Shown piece by piece: positions 27,463 to 37,900 of a stretch of DNA of 64,000 nucleotides. The notes under the pieces were generated by a model, which had not been told where the DNA came from, made no database searches, and worked only from the letters and a program-made list of their open reading frames with translations. Numbering within the stretch: position 1 is the first letter of the stretch; each line of letters opens with the position of its first letter. Origin of the DNA: Methyloversatilis sp. (lineage in GTDB: Bacteria; Pseudomonadota; Gammaproteobacteria; Burkholderiales; Rhodocyclaceae); contig JAEUNO010000025.1 in assembly GCA_016791045.1 (NCBI GenBank), positions 1 to 64,000 of the forward strand, written 5' to 3'. The position numbers and the translations under genes were made by a program.

Positions 27463-28203
27463 ATGGCAAGAGTTGCACTGGTAACAGGCGGCATGGGCGG
27501 ATTGGGTGAAGCGGTCTGCATCAAGCTCGCTGCACTGGGTTTCCGCGTGGTCACCACGCACAGCCCGGGCAATACGAAGGCAGCCGAATGGCTGCAGGCG
27601 ATGAACAACATGGGGTATGGATTCAAGGCCTACGCGTGCGATGTGTCGGATTTCGATTCGTGCAAGGCATGCGTGGACACCGTGACCCGGGAAGTGGGGC
27701 CGGTGGATGTGCTGGTGAACAACGCCGGCATCACGCGCGACATGACTTTCAAGAAGATGACGGCGGCGGACTGGAAAGTGGTGATTTCGACCAATCTCGA
27801 CTCCTGCTTCAACATGACCAAGCAGGTCATCGACGGCATGACCGAGCGCAAGTGGGGCCGCGTGATCAATGTGTCGTCGGTGAATGGCTCGAAGGGCGCC
27901 TTCGGACAGACCAACTACTCGGCCGCCAAGGCCGGCATGCATGGCTTCACCAAGGCGCTGGCGCTTGAAGTGGCGCGCAATGGCGTGACCGTCAACACCA
28001 TTTCGCCGGGCTACATCGGCACCAAGATGGTGATGGCGATTCCGCAGGAGATTCTCGACAGCAAGATCCTGCCGCAGATTCCGGTGTCGCGTCTGGGCAA
28101 GCCGGAGGAAATTGCAGGCCTGGTGGCCTACCTGGCGTCGGACGAAGCGGCTTTCGTCACCGGCGCCAATATTGCAATCAACGGTGGTCAGCATATGGCC
28201 TGA
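27463..28203 (+). CDS. phaB: Acetoacetyl-CoA reductase, copy 1
   Basis: A 246-residue short-chain dehydrogenase. It has the NADPH loop VTGGMGGLG, NNAGITRD and the catalytic Ser/Tyr/Lys in SSVNGSKGAFGQTNYSAAKAG. It reduces acetoacetyl-CoA to (R)-3-hydroxybutyryl-CoA for PhaC. The start at 27463 has GGAGGAG seven bases upstream. A second, clearly related copy follows; no phaA thiolase is in the window. Confidence 0.93.
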   Translation: MARVALVTGGMGGLGEAVCIKLAALGFRVVTTHSPGNTKAAEWLQAMNNMGYGFKAYACDVSDFDSCKACVDTVTREVGPVDVLVNNAGITRDMTFKKMTAADWKVVISTNLDSCFNMTKQVIDGMTERKWGRVINVSSVNGSKGAFGQTNYSAAKAGMHGFTKALALEVARNGVTVNTISPGYIGTKMVMAIPQEILDSKILPQIPVSRLGKPEEIAGLVAYLASDEAAFVTGANIAINGGQHMA

Positions 28204-28209
28204 CCGCCA

Positions 28210-28257
28210 GCGCGGATGTCCGCGCAAAACTTCCACCCCGTCCGGCGGGGGTGGAAG
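28210..28257 (+). promoter_or_regulatory. Two hairpins between the phaB copies
   Basis: GCGCGGA-TG-TCCGCGC (28210-28225) and CTTCCACCCC..GGGGTGGAAG (28230-28257) are both perfect stems. Neither has a following T-run. They may stabilise or process the mRNA and so set different levels for the two reductases. Confidence 0.5.
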
Positions 28258-28288
28258 CTCACTGACGCAGCTGGCTGGGAGATGAGTG

Positions 28289-29029
28289 ATGACGAAAAGA
28301 GTGGCGCTGGTAACTGGCGGTATGGGCGGCCTGGGAACGGCAATCTGCAAGGCACTGGCAAAGGACGGCTACACCGTGGTGGCCAACTGTCTGCCCGGTT
28401 TCCCGCAGAAGGACGAATGGCTGACGAAGATGCAGACGGAAGGTTTCGACCTGAAGGCTGCCGAAGGTGACGTGTCGGACTATGAATCCTGCAAGGCCAT
28501 GATCGAAAAGGTCGAGCAGGATTTCGGACCGGTTGACGTCGTCGTCAACAACGCCGGCATCACCCGCGACAAGTTCTTTTCGAAGATGGACAAGGGTCAG
28601 TGGGACGCCGTGCTGACCACCAATCTCGACAGCCTGTTCAACGTGACCCATCAGGTCGCCGGCCGCATGGCCGAGCGCGGCTGGGGACGCATCATCAACA
28701 TTTCGTCGGTCAATGGCGTCAAGGGTCAGGCAGGCCAGACGAACTACTCGGCCGCAAAGGCCGGCGTGATCGGCTTCACCAAGGCGCTGGCGGCTGAAAT
28801 GGCCACCAAGGGCGTCACCGTCAATGCCATTTCGCCGGGCTACGTCGGCACTGAAATGGTCATGTCGATCCGCGACGACATCCGTCAGAGCATCATCGAC
28901 TCGGTGCCGATGAAGCGTCTGGGCAAGCCGGAAGAGATCGGTGCGGCGGTGTCCTATCTTGCGTCGGAACTGGCCGGCTATGTGACCGGCGCAACGCTGA
29001 ACATCAACGGCGGGCTGTATTACCAGTAA
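28289..29029 (+). CDS. phaB: Acetoacetyl-CoA reductase, copy 2
   Basis: A 246-residue paralogue of the preceding gene, with the same length and motifs (VTGGMGGLG, NNAGITRD, SSVNGVKGQAGQTNYSAAKAG). It differs mostly in the substrate-side loops and C-terminus (GGLYYQ). The ATG at 28289 follows GGGAG at suitable spacing. The pair looks like an old tandem duplication; different expression or substrate chain length could explain retention. A strong terminator follows. Confidence 0.93.
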   Translation: MTKRVALVTGGMGGLGTAICKALAKDGYTVVANCLPGFPQKDEWLTKMQTEGFDLKAAEGDVSDYESCKAMIEKVEQDFGPVDVVVNNAGITRDKFFSKMDKGQWDAVLTTNLDSLFNVTHQVAGRMAERGWGRIINISSVNGVKGQAGQTNYSAAKAGVIGFTKALAAEMATKGVTVNAISPGYVGTEMVMSIRDDIRQSIIDSVPMKRLGKPEEIGAAVSYLASELAGYVTGATLNINGGLYYQ

Positions 29030-29070
29030 GTTTAGAGCGTAAAGAATTGTTGCACTAAGTATTGAGCCGG

Positions 29071-29105
29071 AGGCCTTATGCGGCACTGCCGCATAAGGCC
29101 TTTGC
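29071..29105 (+). terminator. Intrinsic terminator after phaB copy 2
   Basis: AGGCCTTATGCGGC (29071-29084) and GCCGCATAAGGCCT (29088-29101) form a perfect 14-bp stem with a 3-base loop, followed by TTGCTT. It separates phaCBB from phaR. Confidence 0.8.
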
Positions 29106-29180
29106 TTGCTGTATGATCAAAAATGCTGCGGGCGGAACCCACCGTCCCGACGAAGAGCCAACGAGCGAGGACAGGACACA

Positions 29181-29783
29181 ATGAGCGTTTCGCAAAGCCG
29201 CGAGGGGACCAGTTCCACCCACAGGCTGATCAAGAAATACCCCAACCGCCGGCTTTACGACACCCGTACGAGTTCCTACATCACGTTGTCCGACGTGAAG
29301 GAACTGGTCCTCGAAAACGCGGAATTCCAGGTGGTCGATGCGAAGACCGGCGACGACCTGACGCGCAGCATCCTGCTTCAGATCATCATCGAAGAAGAGA
29401 GTGAAGGCGTGCCGATGTTCACGTCGGACCTGCTGTCGCAGATGATCCGCTTCTATGGCAATGCGATGCAGGGCATGATGGGCAAATATCTGGAAGGCAA
29501 CATCAAGGCCTTCACGGACGTACAGTCCAAGCTGCAGGATCAGGCACGCGCCATCTATGGCGACAACAACGCCATGAGCAAGGATCTGTGGGCGCAGTTC
29601 CTGAACTTCCAGGGCCCGGCCATGCAGAGCATGATGGGTGCCTACATGGAGCAGAGCAAGCGCATGTTCGTGCAGATGCAGGAGCAGATCGAACAGCAGA
29701 CGCGCTCCATGATGTCCGGCTTCAAGTTTCCGGGCTTCACGCCTCCGCAAAGTGGCGACAAGGGTCCGCCGCCGACCAAGTAA
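29181..29783 (+). CDS. phaR: Polyhydroxyalkanoate synthesis regulator PhaR
   Basis: A 200-residue repressor that binds both DNA and PHB granules and controls phasin and PHB genes. The N-terminal DNA-binding domain (about 13-75) reads HRLIKKYPNRRLYDTRTSSYITLSDV. The central helical part and the Gln/Met-rich C-terminus are typical. A -10-like TATGAT lies upstream at about 29113. A terminator follows at once, so it is a single-gene unit. Confidence 0.93.
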   Translation: MSVSQSREGTSSTHRLIKKYPNRRLYDTRTSSYITLSDVKELVLENAEFQVVDAKTGDDLTRSILLQIIIEEESEGVPMFTSDLLSQMIRFYGNAMQGMMGKYLEGNIKAFTDVQSKLQDQARAIYGDNNAMSKDLWAQFLNFQGPAMQSMMGAYMEQSKRMFVQMQEQIEQQTRSMMSGFKFPGFTPPQSGDKGPPPTK

Positions 29784-29812
29784 GCGGCAACGGAAGATGG
29801 TGCGAACCACTC

Positions 29813-29844
29813 AGAGCCGATCCGCAGGATCGGCTCTTTTGTTT
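29813..29844 (+). terminator. Intrinsic terminator after phaR
   Basis: AGAGCCGATCC (29813-29823) and GGATCGGCTCT (29827-29837) form an 11-bp stem with loop GCA, followed by TTTGTTT. Confidence 0.9.
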
Positions 29845-29858
29845 GCGGAGCCGCCGCG

Positions 29859-30389
29859 TTGATCAATGCCTGCCTGCTCGCCGATCGGCTGTTGCTGGTG
29901 CCGATGACGCACGACGATGCATCCGATCTTGCGCTGATCGCGGCCGACGCGTCGATTTTCCGCTACATCCCGGACATTCCGCAGCCATTCGACGCCGGGC
30001 GCTGGGTACGCAGCGTGGTCGCCAACGACGCACACCGCATCAAGCACGTGATCCGGCTCAGAACGGGCGAACCGGTCGGCTTCCTGCAACTCGGGCAACG
30101 GCGCAACGGCGACCTGCAGATCGGCTACTTCCTCGCCCGCGCGCATTGGGGCAAGGGATTCGCTCGCGAAGCCTGCCTGTCCGCACTCGGGCTTCTCGCC
30201 GATCTGGGCGACGAACGGCCCGTGCATGCTGCAGTGCATCGCGACAATCTGACGTCGCTCCGCATGCTCGGATCGATGGGCTTTCGCCGCCTTGATTCGA
30301 TGCCGCCCCATGCCGACTTGCCACGCGACATGATCGACCACGTCCGATCACCGGTCCGGGACGGGCGGGGCGGTATACTTGCGCGTTGA
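29859..30389 (+). CDS. GNAT-family N-acetyltransferase (RimJ/RimL-like)
   Basis: A 176-residue acetyltransferase. The acetyl-CoA-binding region is IGYFLARAHWGKGFAREACLSAL, and VHRDNLTSLRMLGSMGFRR is the usual C-terminal motif. The start is TTG at 29859, with GGAG nine to twelve bases before it; no in-frame ATG occurs until residue 16. The substrate is unknown. Confidence 0.8.
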   Translation: MINACLLADRLLLVPMTHDDASDLALIAADASIFRYIPDIPQPFDAGRWVRSVVANDAHRIKHVIRLRTGEPVGFLQLGQRRNGDLQIGYFLARAHWGKGFAREACLSALGLLADLGDERPVHAAVHRDNLTSLRMLGSMGFRRLDSMPPHADLPRDMIDHVRSPVRDGRGGILAR

Positions 30390-30407
30390 TTTCCTATCGA
30401 GTGCTTC

Positions 30408-31739
30408 ATGAGCAAGAATCCGAGTGTGGGCTTCCTCAGCCTGGGGTGTCCCAAGGCCACGGTAGACTCCGAATCCATCCTGACCCGGCTGCGCTCCGAG
30501 GGCTACGACATTTCACCGACCTACGACGGTGCGGACATCGTCGTGGTGAACACCTGTGGCTTCATCGATGCCGCGGTCGAGGAGTCGCTCGATGCAATCG
30601 GCGAGGCGCTGGCCGAGAACGGCAAGGTCATCGTGACCGGCTGCATGGGCGCTGAAGGTCCGAAGCGCCAGCAGGTGCTGGAAACGCACCCGCAGGTGCT
30701 GGCCGTGACCGGTCCGCACGCGACCGAGGAGGTCATGAATGCGGTGCATCGCCATCTGCCCAGGCCGCATGACCCGTTCACCGATCTGGTGCCGCCTCAG
30801 GGCATTCGCCTGACGCCGTCGCACTATGCCTATCTGAAGATTTCCGAAGGCTGCAACCACCGCTGCAGCTTCTGCATCATTCCGTCGATGCGCGGCGATC
30901 TGGTCAGCCGGCCGATCGGCGACGTCATGCGCGAAGCCGAAACGCTGCGCGATGCCGGCGTGCGCGAACTGCTGATCGTGTCGCAGGACACCAGTGCCTA
31001 TGGCGTCGATGTGAAGTACCGCACCGGCTTCTGGGGCGGCAAGCCGCTGCGCACCAAGCTGTACGACCTGGCCAGCGCGCTGGGCGAACTGGGCATCTGG
31101 GTGCGCATGCATTATGTATACCCGTATCCGCATGTCGACGACATCCTGCCGCTGATGGCAGAGGGCAAGATACTTCCCTATCTCGACGTGCCGTTCCAGC
31201 ACGCCAGCCCGCGCATCCTGAAGGCGATGAAGCGGCCAGCAAACGCCGAGAACAATCTGGAACGCATCCGCGCGTGGCGCGACATCTGTCCGGACATCAC
31301 GATACGCAGCACCTTCATCGCGGGCTTTCCGGGCGAAACGGACGCCGAGTTCGAAGAATTGCTGCAGTTCCTCGGCGAGGCGCGGCTGGACCGCGTCGGC
31401 TGTTTCGCCTATTCCCCGGTCGATGGTGCGACCGCCAACGATCTTCCGGGGGCGGTGCCGGAAGAGGTGCGCGAGGAACGCAGGCAGCGTCTGATGGAGT
31501 TTCAGGAAGACATCAGCACGCAGCGGCTGGAAGAGAAGATCGATCGCGAAATGATCGTGCTGGTCGACGAAGTGGATGACGATGGCGCCGTGGCGCGCAG
31601 CGAGGGCGACGCGCCGGACATCGACGGTCTGGTGCACATCCTCGACGGCCAGGACCTTGATGTCGGCGACTTCGTACGCGTTCGCATCACCGACTGCGAC
31701 GTGCATGACCTGTATGCCGAGCTGGTCATCGAGGACTGA
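30408..31739 (+). CDS. rimO: Ribosomal protein S12 methylthiotransferase RimO
   Basis: A 443-residue radical-SAM enzyme that methylthiolates an Asp of ribosomal protein S12. The N-terminal MTTase domain has three cluster Cys (first in [12 protein letters not shown]). The radical-SAM motif is CNHRCSFC (about 150), and a TRAM domain ends the protein. A -10-like TATACT lies at about 30371. It is followed after two bases by an FAD-linked dehydrogenase gene. Confidence 0.95.
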   Translation: MSKNPSVGFLSLGCPKATVDSESILTRLRSEGYDISPTYDGADIVVVNTCGFIDAAVEESLDAIGEALAENGKVIVTGCMGAEGPKRQQVLETHPQVLAVTGPHATEEVMNAVHRHLPRPHDPFTDLVPPQGIRLTPSHYAYLKISEGCNHRCSFCIIPSMRGDLVSRPIGDVMREAETLRDAGVRELLIVSQDTSAYGVDVKYRTGFWGGKPLRTKLYDLASALGELGIWVRMHYVYPYPHVDDILPLMAEGKILPYLDVPFQHASPRILKAMKRPANAENNLERIRAWRDICPDITIRSTFIAGFPGETDAEFEELLQFLGEARLDRVGCFAYSPVDGATANDLPGAVPEEVREERRQRLMEFQEDISTQRLEEKIDREMIVLVDEVDDDGAVARSEGDAPDIDGLVHILDGQDLDVGDFVRVRITDCDVHDLYAELVIED

Positions 31740-31741
31740 CG

Positions 31742-33172
31742 ATGGAGCGCGAGCGCCTCGCTGACGCGCTCGCCGGATTGCGCGACCTCGTCGGCGACGC
31801 CCACGTGCTGACAGCCGCCGCCGATACCGCCCCGTACCTGACCGACTGGCGCGGCCGCTACTTTGGCGATGCGCTGTGCGTCGTGCGCCCCGCGACAACC
31901 GAAGAACTGTCTCGCGTGGTGCGGCTGTGCGCCGATGCCGGGCTTCCGATGGTGCCGCAGGGCGGCAACACCGGCCTGTGCGGCGGCGCCACGCCGCGTG
32001 CCGGGCAGGGCGAGGTGCTGGTCAATCTGTCGCGCCTGAACCGCATCCGCACGCTGGACCGCGACAATGCGTCGATCACGGTCGAGGCCGGCTGCAAGCT
32101 GGCGTCCGTTCAGGCGGCGGCACGCGACGCGGGCCTGCTGTTTCCGCTCAGTCTCGCATCGGAAGGCTCATGCGAAATCGGCGGCAACCTGTCGACCAAC
32201 GCGGGCGGCGTACATGTGTTGCGTCACGGCAATGCGCGCGATCAGGTGCTCGGGCTTGAAGTCGTGCTGCCGGACGGTCGCGTGTGGGACGGCCTGCGCG
32301 CCTTGCGCAAGGACAATACCGGCTATGACCTCAAGCATCTGTTCATCGGCGCCGAAGGCACCCTGGGCTTCATCAGCGCGGCCGTGCTGAAGCTGTCGCC
32401 GCTGCCGGCGCATTCGGCACTGGCCTGGGTGGCGCTGGAGGATGCGCAACGCGGCATCGATGTGCTGGCGCATCTGCGCGCACAGGCAAGCGATGTGCTG
32501 AATGCCTTCGAACTGGTCGGGCGCGAGGCGCTGGCGCTGGTGCTCAAGCACCTGCCCGCCGCGCGCGACCCCTTGCCTGGCGTTTCGCCCTGGTATGCGC
32601 TGATCGAGCTGTCCGGCAACCAGCCCGGGCTCGATGAACGTCTGGGTGAGCTGCTGGGCGCTCTGATGGAGCAGGGCGTGATGCGCGACGCGGTGATCGC
32701 ACGGGATCTTTCGCAGGCGGCTGCACTGTGGGCACTGCGCGAGAATATTTCCGAGGCGCAGCGCATCGAGGGTTTCAGCGTGAAGCACGACATCAGTGTG
32801 CCGGTCAGCGCGATTCCGTGTTTCATCGATCAGGCCGGGGAACGCATCGCGCAGGCGCTGCCCGGCATACGTATCGTGGCGTTCGGCCATGCCGGCGATG
32901 GCAACCTGCACTACAACCTGTCCTTCCCCCAGGCGGACGACAACGCGCGGCTGATGGCCGACGCGGAAACAGCCAATGCACTCGTCTACGAAACGGTGCA
33001 CGCGCTGGCGGGGTCGATATCCGCCGAGCACGGCATCGGCCAGCTCAAGCCAACGCTGCTGGCCGCGTGCAAAAGTCCGGTCGAGCTGGATCTGATGCGC
33101 GCAGTGAAACATGCGCTCGATCCACAAGCGCTGATGAATCCCGGGAAGCTGCTGCCACCTACTTCCACCTGA
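31742..33172 (+). CDS. FAD-linked 2-hydroxyacid dehydrogenase (GlcD/D2HGDH family)
   Basis: A 476-residue flavoprotein. The FAD_binding_4 domain (about 35-215) has the pyrophosphate motif VPQGGNTGLCGGATP and SEGSCEIGGNLSTNAGGVHVLRHG. The C-terminal FAD-oxidase domain ends with GHAGDGNLHYN and SAEHGIGQLK, which carry the metal/substrate His residues. D-2-hydroxyglutarate or D-lactate/glycolate are likely substrates. It is probably co-transcribed with rimO. Confidence 0.88.
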   Translation: MERERLADALAGLRDLVGDAHVLTAAADTAPYLTDWRGRYFGDALCVVRPATTEELSRVVRLCADAGLPMVPQGGNTGLCGGATPRAGQGEVLVNLSRLNRIRTLDRDNASITVEAGCKLASVQAAARDAGLLFPLSLASEGSCEIGGNLSTNAGGVHVLRHGNARDQVLGLEVVLPDGRVWDGLRALRKDNTGYDLKHLFIGAEGTLGFISAAVLKLSPLPAHSALAWVALEDAQRGIDVLAHLRAQASDVLNAFELVGREALALVLKHLPAARDPLPGVSPWYALIELSGNQPGLDERLGELLGALMEQGVMRDAVIARDLSQAAALWALRENISEAQRIEGFSVKHDISVPVSAIPCFIDQAGERIAQALPGIRIVAFGHAGDGNLHYNLSFPQADDNARLMADAETANALVYETVHALAGSISAEHGIGQLKPTLLAACKSPVELDLMRAVKHALDPQALMNPGKLLPPTST

Positions 33173-33253
33173 AGGTACACTGCCGCGATATGCGGAAGCG
33201 CTACGCATATGGAATGTATGCGCGGGTCAGGCAAAAATAATCGCCTGGCTCAC

Positions 33254-33281
33254 TTTACAAAGCGCCCGGACTGCTTATAAT
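33254..33281 (+). promoter_or_regulatory. Promoter of the tRNA-Ala/Glu/Asp cluster
   Basis: TTTACA (33254-33259), a 16-base spacer and a perfect TATAAT (33276-33281) are followed by a GC-rich discriminator (GCGCG) typical of stringently controlled stable RNA. A small palindrome (ATATGCG/CGCATAT, 33188-33210) lies upstream, after the dehydrogenase gene. Confidence 0.8.
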
Positions 33282-33297
33282 GCGCGTCTCTTTCGAC

Positions 33298-33373
<76 letters not shown>

Positions 33374-33408
33374 GGCGAAAGAGAAACGGCAGTAGAAGCA
33401 AAAACTAG

Positions 33409-33484
33409 GTCCCCATCGTCTAGAGGCCTAGGACACTACCCTTTCACGGTAGGTACCGGGGTTCGAATCCCCGTGGGGACGCCA
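33409..33484 (+). tRNA. tRNA-Glu (TTC)
   Basis: A 76-nt cloverleaf with encoded CCA. The anticodon loop holds TTC, and the acceptor stem GTCCCCA/TGGGGAC is fully paired. Confidence 0.97.
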
Positions 33485-33539
33485 GTGATTACGCTGGTCA
33501 GTCAAGTGAGTCCGGAAATGCTAGTGCCGGCACCAACAA

Positions 33540-33616
33540 GGAGTGGTAGTTCAGTTGGTTAGAATACCGGCCTGTCACGCCGGGGGTCGCGGGTTCGAGT
33601 CCCGTCCACTCCGCCA
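33540..33616 (+). tRNA. tRNA-Asp (GTC)
   Basis: A 77-nt cloverleaf with encoded CCA. The anticodon loop CTGTCAC gives GTC. The acceptor stem is GGAGTGG/CCACTCC. Confidence 0.97.
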
Positions 33617-33654
33617 GCAATAACCGGGGCGCAGCACGCGCTTCGGTCAAAGAA

Positions 33655-33682
33655 GGGGCCGCTCATGCGGCCCTTTTCTTTT
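33655..33682 (+). terminator. Intrinsic terminator of the tRNA cluster
   Basis: GGGCCGC (33656-33662) and GCGGCCC (33667-33673) pair around a TCAT loop, followed by TTTTCTTTT. Confidence 0.88.
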
Positions 33683-33771
33683 CGATTGTTCCTTCTGGTT
33701 TTTCTTGTCGGTCCTGGCTGCTTCGGTTCTGCTGATTGTTCGGACCGTTGCGGACGATCGCTCCCGCCGAT

Positions 33772-34779
33772 TCAGAACAGTTCGATAGCACCGCAGTTGT
33801 CGACCTCGAGCACTTCATCGCTGCGCAGCAACGCCTCGTGCGAGTGCACCTGATTGCGACCGTGCTTCTTCGCGTGATACACGGCGCGGTCACCGCGGTC
33901 CACAGCGCTGCTTGCGTTGTCCATCGCGCGGACGCGCGTAAATCCCACGCTCGCGGTGACCGTGCCGACCTGCGGGAAGCTGAAGGCGGCAAGCTGTTCG
34001 CGGAAGAACTCGAACGCGAGCATGGCTTCACCTTCATGCTCGGCGCGCAACAGCACGATGAACTCCTCACCGCCGAAACGATAAAGCTGTTCGCTCTGGC
34101 GAAATGCGCTGCGCAGCAGACGTGCGACCAGCAGCAACACTTCGTCGCCGATCAGATGACCGAAATTGTCATTCACCCGCTTGAAATGGTCGATGTCGAT
34201 GACGCCCAGCCACCATGACAAGGGCCTGTCGTCCTTTGTCGGTTCAATGCATTTCAGGAACTGTTCGTCGAAGGTCTTGCGGTTCAGCAGGCCTGTCAGG
34301 CTGTCGCGTTCGCTGTAGTCGAGCAGCGTGATCTGGTTGCGATAGATCTTCAGCAGGCCGCTCACCAGACGCAGTTGCACCGGCAACAGTGGCTGCTCGC
34401 TGATCAGCTCGATGATGCCGAAGCGTCGCGGTCCGGCCCAGACGGCAAATAGATTGAGCCACGGACCCTCGTCGTCGCTCAGCGGCAGATCAAGCAGGGG
34501 TTCGTCCTGTGCGAAAGCCTGTTCGAACTGGAGGCGCGACGACAGTTGTGGCAGCGCTTCGAGCGGCGTCCAGGAAGGGTCGGCTGCAACCATGCCCTGA
34601 CCTCTTTCCATACCGGCCTGCAGCAGAAGACGCAGGTCAGATCCGTCGCCGACGCAGCGATACAGATTCAGACGCAGCGGGTCGAGCCAGTCCCCGAGCA
34701 CCGAAACGAAGGTACTGTCGATGAGATCACGGTCGCGGTATCCGGTGAGATTGGCGACTGATCCGATGAGGTCTGACAT
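33772..34779 (-). CDS. Diguanylate cyclase (GAF-like + GGDEF)
   Basis: A 335-residue soluble protein. The N-terminal sensor part (about 15-160) is GAF-like. The GGDEF domain (about 170-330) has the linker motif DSLTGLLNRKTF and active site RFGGEEFIVLL, so it should make cyclic di-GMP. The inhibitory RxxD site is replaced by RQSE, which suggests weak or no product inhibition. It is transcribed away from the DUF748 gene. Confidence 0.92.
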   Translation of the reverse strand: MSDLIGSVANLTGYRDRDLIDSTFVSVLGDWLDPLRLNLYRCVGDGSDLRLLLQAGMERGQGMVAADPSWTPLEALPQLSSRLQFEQAFAQDEPLLDLPLSDDEGPWLNLFAVWAGPRRFGIIELISEQPLLPVQLRLVSGLLKIYRNQITLLDYSERDSLTGLLNRKTFDEQFLKCIEPTKDDRPLSWWLGVIDIDHFKRVNDNFGHLIGDEVLLLVARLLRSAFRQSEQLYRFGGEEFIVLLRAEHEGEAMLAFEFFREQLAAFSFPQVGTVTASVGFTRVRAMDNASSAVDRGDRAVYHAKKHGRNQVHSHEALLRSDEVLEVDNCGAIELF

Positions 34780-34939
34780 AAACGGCGACGTGCCCGGGAG
34801 GAAGGGATTCGTAGGGGTTATCGGCCCGCTTCGGCCTGCACTTTAGGGCGTCCAGGGCGCCGATCGTCCCGGGCGTACGGAGCGCCGCAGTCGCTGCGCG
34901 GTGATACGCTCCGCATTCCCAGTACCTGATGGATGCCGC

Positions 34940-37900
34940 ATGCCTGTCCAGATTCTCGAATCCCGCCCACGCCTTCGCAAGACACTGATCGGTTTGATCA
35001 TTTTTCTTGTGTTATTCGGCCTGTTCGGCTTCTTTGCAGCGCCGCACATCGTGCGGTCACTGGCGGAAAAGCATGGCTCGGAATTTCTGGGCCGGCAGGT
35101 CACGCTGAAAGAGGTTTCGATCAATCCCTACACGCTTGAACTGTCGCTGGCCGGCTTGCGCATCCTGGAGTCGAACGAGGAAACCGAGGCACTCAGCCTT
35201 GCCCGGCTGGCGCTGGATGTCGAGTGGTCTTCGCTCTTCCGTGGTGCGCCGATCGTTCGCTCGGTAGAGATCGATCAGCCGCGCATTCGTCTCGCTCGCA
35301 TCGATGCATCGACCTACAACTTCAGCGACGTACTGAACAAGATTCTCGAGCAACCGTCGACCGATGACGAGCCAGCGCGCTTTTCGATCAACAACATCGT
35401 GCTGCGCGGCGGCCACATCGACATCGATGACCAGCCTCTGGGGCGTCAGCACACGATCAGCAACATCGAGATCGGTTTGCCCTTCGTGTCCAATCTGCCG
35501 TCCGACATCACGCTTCATGTCGAGCCGTCGATTTCCGCGCGGGTCAATGACGCCGCGTTTGCGCTGCAAGGCAAGGTACGCCCCTTCACCGACGAGCGCG
35601 AGGCGACGCTCAAACTGGAACTGAAGGCGCTGGATCTGGCGCGCAGCGACGAATACTCGCCGGTACCGCTGGACTTCCGAATCGCCACCGGCACGCTCGA
35701 TACCGATATAGAGATCGGTTTCCGGCAGCCGCTGGATGGCGAGCCACGCATCACACTGCGTGGAACGCTGGGCCTGCACGATTTCAGACTTGACGACAAG
35801 GCCGGTGCAGCACTGATCAAGCTGCCGGCGCTCGACGTCGTGCTCAACGAGATTGAACCGCTGATCGGCAAGGTCGATATCGCCAGCGTCCGCATCGACC
35901 AACCGGACATCGATGTCGCGCGCGCCAAGGACGGTCGCCTCAATCTGTTGTCGCTGATGCCCTCGGGCGGGACGGGGCCGACCGATATGGCCCCGGCTGA
36001 CACCGCCGCCGCGGTGCAGCCGGCAGCTGCCACGAAGCCGGATATCAGGATCACCCTGCTCGAAGTGGTGCAGGCACGCATCGGCGTGATCGATGCGGTG
36101 CCGGTACGTCCGTTCGCCTTCGTCGTCGAACCGATCGACGTCGTGCTGCGCGACTTTTCGCTGCAGGGCGAAGCGCCGGCCACGCTGGTGGTGGACGCGA
36201 AGGGCGATGGCGGCCTTCAGATCAAGGTGGATGCCCGTGTGACGCCCGCGACCATGACTGCCGACGGGGAGCTGTCCATCGCCGGCCTGGATATCCCGCG
36301 CTTTGCCGGCTATCTGCCGACATCGCTCGACTTCGTGATCGAGCAGGCGCAGGCGCGGCTCGGCGCGAAGCTGAAGATCGCGCTGGTCGAGGGCGTGCCG
36401 CAGGGTGAAGTGACGGTGACCGAAGCGGGGGTGGGCGGGCTCAAGCTGGTACGCAAGGGCGCCAAGCAGCCGTTCGTGCAGGCAGACGACATCGTGCTGT
36501 CGGGCGCGACAGTGGATCTGGCGGCCCGAACAGTGAAGGCGGACGCGTTCGATATCGTGCATCCGAAGCTGCGCGCGGCGCGTGAAGCCGATGGCAGCAT
36601 CGACCTCGCTGGACTTGTCACGGCGTCGTCCCCGCCCGTGACGACGGCATCGACTGCAGGCGACCCCCAGCCGAACGGTGCGCCGTGGACCGCCTTGCTC
36701 GGCGCTTTCCGCATGAAGGAGGGTGCGGTCCGGTTCGAAGACCGCACGCTGGCCAAGCCCGGCGTGGTCGAACTGGACAAGATCGCGCTGACGGTGGACA
36801 ACATCGGCACCGACAAGACCCTCAAGTCACGTATAGACCTGGCGTTCCGCGACGCGGCGGGCGGCCTGTTCGGTGCGCGCGGCGGCTTTTCGATGCAGCC
36901 GGTGTCGGCCAGCCTCAAGCTGGACGCGCGACGTCTTGACCTGCTGGCCGGACAGCCCTGGATGGCCGAGCGGCTCAACGCCGAATTGCTCCGCGGCAAT
37001 GTCAGCCTGCGCGGTGATCTGGGCGTGCAGGTTGCCCCGGCAGGGACCTGGGCCCTGTCGTGGAACGGCGAGACGACGGTGGCCGATGTGCATCTGACCG
37101 ACAGGATCCATGCCTCCGACCTGCTGAAGTGGCGCACGCTGTTCATCGGTGCGGTGGCATTGAAGCTCGACAGCAGCAAACCCGATCTGCTGTCGTCGCT
37201 GTCGGTCGGCGAGGTTGCGCTGTCCGATTACTTCGCCCGCATCATCCTTTCGAAAGAGGGGCGCCTCAATCTGCAGGATATCGTCAAGCAGCCTGCCAGC
37301 GCCCCCACGTCCGTAGCACCGCCGGCCCCTCCGGTCGCCGCCGCCCAGCCGGCGCCGCCCAAGCCATCGGCCTCCCAGGGTGCAGCGCTGGCAAGGATGA
37401 TCGATGCGGCGCGGCCGCCGGTCGATGTGAAGACGATCGTACTGCAGGGCGGACAGGTCGATTTCAGCGACTTCTTCATCAAGCCGAACTACCGCGCGCA
37501 ACTGTCGAAACTCGGCGGACGGGTGTCCGGCCTCAGTTCGAAGTCGGGTACCGCAGGCGAAGTCGAACTGCGCGGCGTGGTCGAAGGTTCGGCGCCGATC
37601 GACATCACGGGCCGCATCAACCCGCTGGCCGGGCCGCTGTTCCTCGACATCAAGGCGAATGCGCGCGGCATCGAACTGGCGCCGCTGTCACCGTATTCGG
37701 GCAAGTACGTGGGCTATGGCATCGAGAAGGGCAAGCTGAGCGTCAGCATCGCCTACAAGATCGAGAATGACCAGCTCACGGCACAGAACAATGTGGTGCT
37801 CGACCAGCTCACCTTCGGTGCGCCGGTCGACAGTCCGGACGCGATCAAGGCACCGATCCTTCTTGCCGTGTCGCTGCTGAAGGACCGCAACGGCGTCATC

